57,435 nt of DNA from Bacteroidales bacterium UBA1192. Lineage in GTDB: Bacteria > Bacteroidota > Bacteroidia > Bacteroidales > Bacteroidaceae. Shown here one piece after another: positions 51,594-57,435 of this stretch. The notes below the pieces were generated by a model. That model was not told the DNA's origin. It was given only the letters and a program-made list of their open reading frames with translations, and made no database searches. Within the stretch, counting starts at the first letter, position 1. Each line of letters opens with the position of its first letter. Both the position numbers and the translations under genes were made by a program. Location: contig DBYG01000019.1 of assembly GCA_002310175.1 (NCBI GenBank), forward strand, positions 1 through 57,435. Direction: 5' to 3'.

Positions 51594-52793
51594 TTACTTC
51601 ACTAACGCCATAGTATCTTGTGCAATCATCAGTTCCTCATCGGTAGGCAGTACCACCACCTTGACCTTTGAATCAGCTGTGCTGATGATACCGTCCTTGC
51701 CGAACATGACCTTGGCGTTCTGCTCCTTGTCCAGCCTGATGCCCAGGAACTCAAGACCATCGCATACCGCCTCACGGACCTCATGACGGTTCTCACCCAC
51801 ACCGCCTGTAAACACGACCACATCCACGCCGCCCATTGCGGCTGCAAAAGCGCCTATATATTTCTTGATGCGGTAAGCGTACATTTTCTTGGCCAGAGCG
51901 GCACGCTCGTTGCCGGCCTCCATTGATGCTGTTACCTCACGCATATCACTTGATGCGCCCGATATTCCCAACAGACCGGATTTCTTGTTCAGCAGGTTGG
52001 ACATTCCCGTGCTGTCCAGATGCTCCTTCTCCATGAGGAAGGTCACGGCTCCGGCATCGATATCGCCGCTGCGGGTTCCCATCATGATGCCCTCAAGCGG
52101 AGTGAGTCCCATGGTGGTGTCCACACTCTTGCCGTCCTTGACTGCGGTTATTGACCCGCCGTTACCTATATGGCAGGGGATAATCCTTGAACCTTCAACC
52201 GGCATGCCCAGATACTTGAATATCTCACCTGATACAAAACGGTGTGATGTCCCGTGGAATCCGTAGCGGCGCACACCGTATTTCTCGTACAGCTCATAAG
52301 GGATGGCGTACAGATAGGCATAGTCAGGCATGGTCTGATGGAAAGCTGTGTCAAACACACCTACCTGCGGAACACCGGACAGTAGCTCACTCACAGCGTT
52401 CACGCCCTTCAGGTTAGCGGGGTTGTGCAGCGGAGCCAGATCGTTGCAGGCGGCGAACGCCTCCAACACATCGGGGGTAAGGATCACGCTCTTGTTAAAC
52501 CTCTCGCCCCCGTGCACCATGCGGTGACCTACGGCATCAATCTCCCTGAGGGACCTGATAACGCCGTACTGGCTGCCGGTAAGCACCTCAAAGATGAACT
52601 TTACGCCCACCGTATGCTCCGGAATCTCCTTCTCTATTACAACTTTCTCACCGTTCTTGTCAGTCAGCTTGAGGAATGAGCCTTTCATCCCTATCTTCTC
52701 TATTCCGCCCTGTGCAATAACTTCACTCTTGTCCATATCGAACAGCTTGTACTTGATGGACGAGCTGCCGCAGTTGAGTACCAGAATCTTCAT
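51594..52793 (-). CDS. ackA: Acetate kinase
   Basis: A 399-residue ASKHA-fold acetate kinase making ATP and acetate from acetyl phosphate. N-terminal ILVLNCGSSSIKYKLFD, VGHRMVHGGERF, FDTAFHQTMPDYAYLYAIPY, RYGFHGTSHRFV and CHIGNGGSITAVKDGKSVDTTMG are all diagnostic, and VFTGGVGENRHEVRE is near the C-terminus. It follows pta by 8 bp and is the second gene of pta-ackA, the fermentative energy branch expected in this anaerobe. Confidence 0.98.
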   Translation of the reverse strand: MKILVLNCGSSSIKYKLFDMDKSEVIAQGGIEKIGMKGSFLKLTDKNGEKVVIEKEIPEHTVGVKFIFEVLTGSQYGVIRSLREIDAVGHRMVHGGERFNKSVILTPDVLEAFAACNDLAPLHNPANLKGVNAVSELLSGVPQVGVFDTAFHQTMPDYAYLYAIPYELYEKYGVRRYGFHGTSHRFVSGEIFKYLGMPVEGSRIIPCHIGNGGSITAVKDGKSVDTTMGLTPLEGIMMGTRSGDIDAGAVTFLMEKEHLDSTGMSNLLNKKSGLLGISGASSDMREVTASMEAGNERAALAKKMYAYRIKKYIGAFAAAMGGVDVVVFTGGVGENRHEVREAVCDGLEFLGIRLDKEQNAKVMFGKDGIISTADSKVKVVVLPTDEELMIAQDTMALVK

Positions 52794-52801
52794 CTTTTCA
52801 G

Positions 52802-53815
52802 TTATGCTTTCTTGGCAGCCATAGCCTGATTGGCGGTGACTGCAACCATCTTATATACATCATCCACCGAGCAGCCGCGTGACAGATCGTTCACGGGGCG
52901 TGCTATTCCCTGCAGGATAGGGCCTATAGCCTGTGCGTTGCCTATGCGCTGAACCAGCTTGTATGCGATGTTTCCCACCTCCAGGTTGGGAAATACAAGC
53001 ACGTTGGCACGGCCTGCTATCTCTGAGCCGGGAGCCTTGCTCGCGCCCACTGACGGCACAATGGCGGCGTCGGCCTGAAGCTCGCCGTCAATCTTGAGTG
53101 AGGGGGCAAGTTCCTTGGCTTTTTGCAGTGCGGTAGTAACCTTATCCACTACCTCATGCTTGGCTGATCCCTTTGTGGAGAAGCTCAGCATGGCCACACG
53201 TGGCTCAGCGAATCCCGCTACAGCTGTGGCTGTACCGGCCGATGCAACCGCTATCTGTGCCAGCTGGTCAGCATCGGGTACAGGGGTCACGGCGCAGTCA
53301 GCAAACACCATAATGCCGTTCTCGCCGTACTGTGGGGTGTTGGTTATCATGATAAACGCGCCTGAGACGACTGATATCCCGGGGGCTGTCTTTATTATCT
53401 GGAGCGCGGGGCGGAGCACATTGCCTGTAGTGTTACGTGCACCGGCCAGCTGACCGTCAGCATGACCGCTCTTGATTATCAGGCAGCCCAGATAGAGCGG
53501 GTCCAGCACCTTCTTCTGTGCCTCCTCCATGGTCATACCCTTGTTCTTGCGTAACTCGAACAGCAGGTTGGCGTACTCTTCCTTCCTGGGGTTATTCTCC
53601 GGGTCAACGATTGTGGCCTTTGATATGTTTTTGAGCCCCCACTGTGCGGCAAGCCCCTCAATCTCCTTCAGATTACCGATAATGATAAGGTCCGCCACAC
53701 CATCGGCCAGAACCCTGTCCGCAGCCTTCAGCGTACGTTCCTCAGTACCCTCCGGCAACACAATGCGCTGCCTGTTCTCCTTGGCCCGCGCAATGATGCT
53801 CTCCATCAATTCCAT
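52802..53815 (-). CDS. pta: Phosphate acetyltransferase, short form
   Basis: A 337-residue Pta, the catalytic domain alone without the N-terminal P-loop-like regulatory part seen in E. coli. IIARAKENRQRIVLPEGTEERTLKAAD, GCLIIKSGHADGQLAGARNTT, ITNTPQYGENGIMVFADCAVTP and VASAGTATAVAGFAEPRVAMLSFSTKGSAKH are conserved blocks. The ATG at 53815 is used; the in-frame TTG at 53851 lies on the edge of the -7 box. First gene of pta-ackA. Confidence 0.95.
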   Translation of the reverse strand: MELMESIIARAKENRQRIVLPEGTEERTLKAADRVLADGVADLIIIGNLKEIEGLAAQWGLKNISKATIVDPENNPRKEEYANLLFELRKNKGMTMEEAQKKVLDPLYLGCLIIKSGHADGQLAGARNTTGNVLRPALQIIKTAPGISVVSGAFIMITNTPQYGENGIMVFADCAVTPVPDADQLAQIAVASAGTATAVAGFAEPRVAMLSFSTKGSAKHEVVDKVTTALQKAKELAPSLKIDGELQADAAIVPSVGASKAPGSEIAGRANVLVFPNLEVGNIAYKLVQRIGNAQAIGPILQGIARPVNDLSRGCSVDDVYKMVAVTANQAMAAKKA

Positions 53816-53848
53816 ATAAACGACTGTTGTTTTTTTCTGTTGTTTCCG

Positions 53849-53856
53849 CAAAATTA
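53849..53856 (-). promoter_or_regulatory. -7 promoter box for pta-ackA
   Basis: TAATTTTG on the minus strand, exact to consensus, 33 bases before the ATG at 53815. It is preceded by AAATGATG, resembling the AAATGAC before the yicC and PASTA boxes. Confidence 0.55.
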
Positions 53857-53935
53857 CATCATTTCCTCAAGAATGTGTTTTGATTGCAGCTATAAATAAT
53901 GAACATATATACCGTAGAAAAAATACCCTCTGCCT

Positions 53936-54014
53936 GGAAAAACTTCATTTTACGACGTAAAACGTACGTTTCTTGTCGTAAAATTACATTTCACGTCGTA
54001 AAATGAAGTTTTCC
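53936..54014. repeat. Large intergenic inverted-repeat element
   Basis: Left arm 53936-53958 and right arm 53993-54014 (ACGTCGTAAAATGAAG core) form a 22-bp stem with one bulged A. The 34-base loop holds a perfect AAACGTACGTTT palindrome (53960-53971) and a further GTCGTAAAA copy at 53975, which can compete for the left arm. Confidence 0.75.
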
Positions 54015-54139
54015 TAAGGTTGAAGGGAAAAATGTACAGGCTTTCCGGCAGTTTTTTCCAGCCGGAGAAGCATCATTTGTACGCAAACGGTGGATTGACA
54101 ATATTTTCTGAATTTTTTTCTCAACATATTGATTTTTTT

Positions 54140-54147
54140 TAATTTCG
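54140..54147 (+). promoter_or_regulatory. Possible -7 box for the TPR regulator gene
   Basis: TAATTTCG, one mismatch from TAnnTTTG, 53 bases before the ATG at 54201, in an AT-rich tract. No -33 at standard spacing. Confidence 0.35.
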
Positions 54148-54200
54148 CAATTGATAATATATTAACCCTGAGAGCAGTAACAACAAACCACTAATCGTGT

Positions 54201-55784
54201 ATGAATGTAAAGCCATACATATTGACTGTAGTGAACGCCCTGCTTCTGTGCATGGGTCTCTTATCATGTGGAAGCGGGGAGCAGGAACCGTTTGATGCGG
54301 TTGAAAGGCTGCTTGAAACCGATCCGGCCAAAGCTGACACTCTGCTCTCTTCCATCCCTGAACCCGGAGGACGAGGCCGGAAAGCGTGGTATGCCGTTCT
54401 CAAGACACAGCTTGACTACAAGCTGTACAGGGAAATAGAATCAGACAGCCTGATAAAGACAGCCACTGAATATTACGGGACACCGTACAAGAATGTATCC
54501 AGGCTCCGCAGATACCGTGCGGCAATGGCCTGGTATTCACAGGGGTGCGTGTATTCTGAGTTTGGGAACAATTATTATGCCATAAATGCTTATTTAAATG
54601 CTATTGACCTGTTCCCAGACACTTTAATCCGCTATTACGCCCTTGCGGAACTTAATCTTGGCAAATGCTACATTGAAAGGGCGATGTATGGCTCAGCTTT
54701 ATCCTTTTTCATTCCAAGCCGTGACAACGGTTTACGCCTTAATGATTCTTCAATAGTCTCATACGCAGACTATTGGATAGCGACAATAGGGTTGCGCAAT
54801 GAACACTTTAGTGAAGTATATGACTCTTTCATGCGTCTTCAATCAAACAGTAGTCTTCCGGCTTTCTACCGGAGTGAATCACTCTTGCAACTAGCTAAGA
54901 TCCATTTGTTCGGTCATTCCAACTGTGATTCCGCGCTCCATTATCTGAACCGTTATTTGTCGGAGACACCAGGGTTTAAGGGTGCAGGGTATAGTCTGAA
55001 AGGCGATGCTTTTTATAGACTGTCTGAATATGATTCGGCATATTCGTATTTTATCAAGTCCTCCGAATACCCTTGCGATGTATATTCAAGCTGCGAGAAC
55101 AGCCGCAGACTGTATGAGTTGTCTGCCATGCTTGGCGATACAGCAACGGCATCAGAATATGCATCCGCTTATTCTGAACTTCTTGATTCGATAAGGGTAA
55201 TCAGGGAGACGGATGATATAGCAAAGCTGGAGATTGCACACGGAGCAGAAATAGCGAGTCTTCATGAACGTGTGTTCAAAATAAGATTCTTTGCTGTATG
55301 TCTCATTCTGGTTGTATTACTGGCCTTGTCTTCCATTATAATAATCCAGCGTTTGAGAAACCTTTATGACAGGAATTACATCCAGTTAAGCGATGAGTCA
55401 TGGAATAATCCTGAGAACTTACCCGCCTCGGATGCCACACCAAAGGAAATGCTGGAATCCGGAAAAAAGATCTGGCAAAAGAGTCCTTCATTCAGGTTAT
55501 ATTCAAGAACCGGACCTTTTGCCGTAGTTGAAAAGAGAGAAAGAATAGTATATGTCCATGATCTTACTCTCAGTTTCTCCCGCATAATATCATATTACAA
55601 GGTCAACTTCCCCTATGTTAATGCTGATGAAATGTTACAGATGATAATGTGTTATCTTCAGTTTGACAAGACTCTTATCTGTAGCATAATCAATCTTTCG
55701 GATGACACTTTCCGTAAGAACAAAAGCCGTCTGAAGGAAAAACTCGGTGACCAGTATGAACTGTTTTTTGTCCCAGTGAATTAA
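54201..55784 (+). CDS. TPR / transmembrane / C-terminal HTH-like regulator, lipobox-bearing
   Basis: A 527-residue protein of a type frequent in Bacteroidota. The N-terminus has a signal with lipobox LLSC, residues about 35-330 form TPR-like helical repeats (YAINAYLNAIDLFPD, ALAELNLGKCYIERAMYGSAL, GDAFYRLSEYDSAYSYFIKSS), a short coiled stretch precedes one transmembrane helix at about 361-381, and a cytoplasmic tail ends in a helix-turn-helix-like region (LQFDKTLICSIINLSDDTFRKNKSRLKEKLG, about 490-520). This suggests a one-piece sensor: periplasmic TPRs, DNA contact inside. The next genes encode secreted proteins and are candidate targets. The DNA-binding call rests on pattern only; I do not know a characterised orthologue. 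Confidence 0.72.
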   Translation: MNVKPYILTVVNALLLCMGLLSCGSGEQEPFDAVERLLETDPAKADTLLSSIPEPGGRGRKAWYAVLKTQLDYKLYREIESDSLIKTATEYYGTPYKNVSRLRRYRAAMAWYSQGCVYSEFGNNYYAINAYLNAIDLFPDTLIRYYALAELNLGKCYIERAMYGSALSFFIPSRDNGLRLNDSSIVSYADYWIATIGLRNEHFSEVYDSFMRLQSNSSLPAFYRSESLLQLAKIHLFGHSNCDSALHYLNRYLSETPGFKGAGYSLKGDAFYRLSEYDSAYSYFIKSSEYPCDVYSSCENSRRLYELSAMLGDTATASEYASAYSELLDSIRVIRETDDIAKLEIAHGAEIASLHERVFKIRFFAVCLILVVLLALSSIIIIQRLRNLYDRNYIQLSDESWNNPENLPASDATPKEMLESGKKIWQKSPSFRLYSRTGPFAVVEKRERIVYVHDLTLSFSRIISYYKVNFPYVNADEMLQMIMCYLQFDKTLICSIINLSDDTFRKNKSRLKEKLGDQYELFFVPVN

Positions 55785-55835
55785 ACATAAATCTGCGAAA
55801 TAGTAATAATTGTTACGTAATTCGTTGATATTCAA

Positions 55836-55854
55836 TTGTGACAAATTGTCACAA
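55836..55854. promoter_or_regulatory. 19-bp dyad, candidate activator site
   Basis: TTGTGACAA and TTGTCACAA are perfect inverted arms around one A. The dyad lies 16 bp upstream of the -33 box of the DUF3244 gene and downstream of the regulator gene. Confidence 0.55.
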
Positions 55855-55870
55855 ATGTTTCTGTCCCAGT

Positions 55871-55903
55871 TTTGTATTTCAGATTTATTTTTATATATAT
55901 TTG
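55871..55903 (+). promoter_or_regulatory. DUF3244 gene promoter, complete -33/-7
   Basis: TTTG (55871-55874), a 21-base spacer and TATATTTG (55896-55903), 29 bases before the ATG at 55933. Confidence 0.65.
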
Positions 55904-55932
55904 ATGTCATGATTTAACAAACCCCAACAATT

Positions 55933-56292
55933 ATGAAAACAAGATTTTTTATTTCGGTGTTAATGATGGTATTGAGCCTTAGTGTCAATGCAAATGATGA
56001 CATACCATTGTCAGAGGGCGGCGTCCCATTTCCTGGTGGTGGTAACAATCCACGTTCAGTTTATGAGGTATCCGCTTCCGTCAGTAACCATATAGTGACG
56101 GTTTCTTTTGAATCACTGATTGATTCTCGTGTGGTAGTTACTGAATCTCAAACGGGAATCACATTGTTCGATCAAAGCTATGACCCAGCCTATAGTGTGT
56201 TAGCTAATCTAACCTCACTTCCAGCAGGCAACTACACCTTATACATATATGCGTATGGCCTTTTATGGTATGGAACGTTTGAAATAGAATAG
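55933..56292 (+). CDS. Small secreted DUF3244-family protein
   Basis: A 119-residue exported protein. A signal peptide ends near LSVNA (about residue 20), followed by a short Gly/Pro-rich linker (SEGGVPFPGGGNNPRS) and a single Ig-like beta domain (VYEVSASVSNHIVTVSFESL to GNYTLYIYAYGLLWYGTFEIE) with the pattern of DUF3244. Function unknown; such domains are also seen as C-terminal modules of secreted proteins, so this may be a stand-alone version resembling a T9SS sorting module. It has its own consensus promoter with a 19-bp dyad upstream. Confidence 0.75.
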   Translation: MKTRFFISVLMMVLSLSVNANDDIPLSEGGVPFPGGGNNPRSVYEVSASVSNHIVTVSFESLIDSRVVVTESQTGITLFDQSYDPAYSVLANLTSLPAGNYTLYIYAYGLLWYGTFEIE

Positions 56293-56307
56293 TTTATCTG
56301 CCAAAAT

Positions 56308-56338
56308 TTTGTTTTTGATTCACTTATTACTAACTTTG
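56308..56338 (+). promoter_or_regulatory. Promoter of the S74/T9SS cargo gene, complete -33/-7
   Basis: TTTG (56308-56311), a 19-base spacer and TAACTTTG (56331-56338), both consensus, only 12 bases before the ATG at 56351, so the leader is very short. It shows this gene need not depend on the DUF3244 promoter. Confidence 0.65.
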
Positions 56339-56350
56339 ATTTAAATTGCT

Positions 56351-57435
56351 ATGAGAAAATCTATTATTGTTTTACTATTAGTGCTCTTGCCAATGGTTTC
56401 AAGGGCACAGTTCCTTGTTGAGGAGAGCGGTAAGACTGCAGTAGGTGTCTTGTATGACTCAGACACCCCCCTGTTGTCAAAATTCAGCATAAACACAAGA
56501 GGTAATTCTAAGATATTGTCAGATTTCAATGCAACGAATTTCAAGAAAGGTCTAAGGATTCAAAGGACGGATTCCGACTGGCAGAACAGTGATGAAAGAA
56601 TAGGTCTTGAGGTTATCTCCAACAATTCCCAGTATCATTATAATTATGGTATAAAGGTGGATGCTTCAGGTAACAGTCAGTTGGGTTATGGGTCCTCATT
56701 CGGTATATGGGCCAAAGCAGGTAATATTAATGATAGCGGAGATAATTATGCCATATGTGCGTCAATAGTTGATGGTAATTTTGGATCAGCAATCTATGGC
56801 TCATCTGGTGCTCATCCTAATGGAGTATATATGGGTAATAATTCTTGGGCCGGTTATTTTGACGGTTTTGTATATGTTACAGGAGCAGTAATCACTCCGT
56901 CCATGCTTACAGATTCGGATTACCGATTGAAGGAGAACATAAGGAGTTTCTCCTCAAGAAGTCTTGACGATATAATGGACATGAATGTGGTGACCTACAA
57001 TCTCAAACAGGTGGAGGTTGATGCCGGTGATTCTGTCCCCAGCTATAAGTTCGAGCCGGATTCGCCAGTCTTGAAACAGACCCATTTCGGTTTGATAGCC
57101 CAGGAACTCCGTGAGATATACCCTGAACTGGTATATGAAGACGGCAACGGATACCTTTCGGTGAACTATGTGGAGCTTGTGCCTGTTCTTATAAAGTCCA
57201 TTCAGGAGCTGAAGACTGAGCTTGACGAAGTCAAGAAAGGTGCCGGTCATGCCCAGACACGCGGTTCTGTCCTGACGGAACAGTCTGATGGACCAGATGT
57301 TCCGGTGCTTAATACGGCCCTTTACCAGAACAGCCCGAATCCTTTCACTGAAAGAACAATAATCAGGTGTGATATTGAAAACAGCGTTGCAGATGCTGTG
57401 CTTTACCTGTATGACATGAACGGCCGTCAGATAGA
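56351..57435 (+). CDS. Tail-fibre/S74-domain protein with T9SS C-terminal domain (partial)
   Basis: An open frame of 361 residues that runs off the window end; no stop is reached. A signal peptide MRKSIIVLLLVLLPMVSRAQ is followed by a Gly/Asn-rich, probably beta-helical part (residues about 20-185), then an intramolecular-chaperone S74-like segment with SDYRLKENIRSF, where Ser189 and Lys194 have the spacing of the S74 self-cleavage dyad, a coiled stretch (VELVPVLIKSIQELKTELDEVK), and from about residue 324 a T9SS-type sorting domain (LYQNSPNPFTERTIIRCDIE, then LYLYDMNGRQ). It is therefore a predicted type IX cargo protein with a phage-like assembly domain. Confidence 0.85.
   Translation, partial: MRKSIIVLLLVLLPMVSRAQFLVEESGKTAVGVLYDSDTPLLSKFSINTRGNSKILSDFNATNFKKGLRIQRTDSDWQNSDERIGLEVISNNSQYHYNYGIKVDASGNSQLGYGSSFGIWAKAGNINDSGDNYAICASIVDGNFGSAIYGSSGAHPNGVYMGNNSWAGYFDGFVYVTGAVITPSMLTDSDYRLKENIRSFSSRSLDDIMDMNVVTYNLKQVEVDAGDSVPSYKFEPDSPVLKQTHFGLIAQELREIYPELVYEDGNGYLSVNYVELVPVLIKSIQELKTELDEVKKGAGHAQTRGSVLTEQSDGPDVPVLNTALYQNSPNPFTERTIIRCDIENSVADAVLYLYDMNGRQI

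Larger units (their letters stand above)
53816..54200. other. Intergenic region of 385 bp between pta and the TPR regulator gene
   Basis: No gene is seen. It holds the pta promoter, the large inverted-repeat element at 53936-54014, an AT-rich tract and a possible promoter for the regulator gene. Confidence 0.65.

Noticed and set aside
53816..53851. Extended pta start at TTG 53851
   Set aside because: The codon touches the -7 box and the extra residues are unlike Pta N-termini; ATG 53815 fits.

Overview
The window is a stretch of a Bacteroidota chromosome, order Bacteroidales. The evidence is a SusC/SusD pair, type IX secretion (T9SS) genes (porU, porV, sprA and a cargo protein), meso-diaminopimelate dehydrogenase, a Bacteroides-type succinylornithine carbamoyltransferase, many SPII lipoproteins, the near absence of Shine-Dalgarno sites, and repeated TAnnTTTG (-7) promoter boxes. 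GC content looks moderate. T9SS with this gene content fits Prevotellaceae or a neighbouring family better than human-gut Bacteroides, but I cannot fix the genus. No tRNA, rRNA, CRISPR array, intact transposon or phage was seen.

Layout. 1-3000: minus-strand imelysin lipoprotein, porin and SUI1-family factor. 3.0-9.1 kb: FAH-family hydrolase, porU, porV, ispF. 9.1-11.2 kb (minus): yicC, gmk, nadD. 11.3-11.8 kb: reverse-type rubrerythrin with terminator. 12-20 kb: envelope and housekeeping operon tsaB, DUF4290, murA, rimM, M23 peptidase, dxr, rseP, NSS transporter. 20-21.4 kb: lipoprotein gene and a repeat-rich spacer. 21.4-30.7 kb: cca, then ruvA-sprA on the minus strand. 30.8-36.3 kb: ddh, a MORN protein, DUF2007, proB-proA-argF'. 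36.3-40.8 kb (minus): PASTA protein, rluD, ddl, acyltransferase, NigD-like lipoprotein. 41-48.8 kb: a SusC/SusD system with two accessory lipoproteins arranged like the peptide importer BT2264-BT2261, then an S41 peptidase. 48.8-51.6 kb: rpmH (minus) and efp-radC-DUF59-lpxH. 51.6-53.8 kb: pta-ackA (minus). 53.8-57.4 kb: inverted-repeat element, TPR/transmembrane/HTH-like regulator, DUF3244 secreted protein and a truncated S74-domain T9SS cargo protein.

How it fits together. Much of the window builds the cell envelope: peptidoglycan precursors (murA, ddl, ddh), isoprenoid precursors (dxr, ispF), lipid A (lpxH), outer-membrane import (SusCD) and protein secretion (PorU, PorV, SprA). The last gene is a predicted T9SS substrate, so secretion machinery and cargo are both represented. 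The least explained part is 53.8-57.4 kb, where a probable transmembrane one-component regulator precedes two secreted-protein genes with good promoters, one carrying a perfect dyad just upstream. Other points of note are a MurA with Asp at the usual Cys position, an ArgF' with Ser90, overlapping divergent promoters, operator-like palindromes, and two intergenic elements built alike (one inverted plus two direct copies of a stem) but unrelated in sequence.
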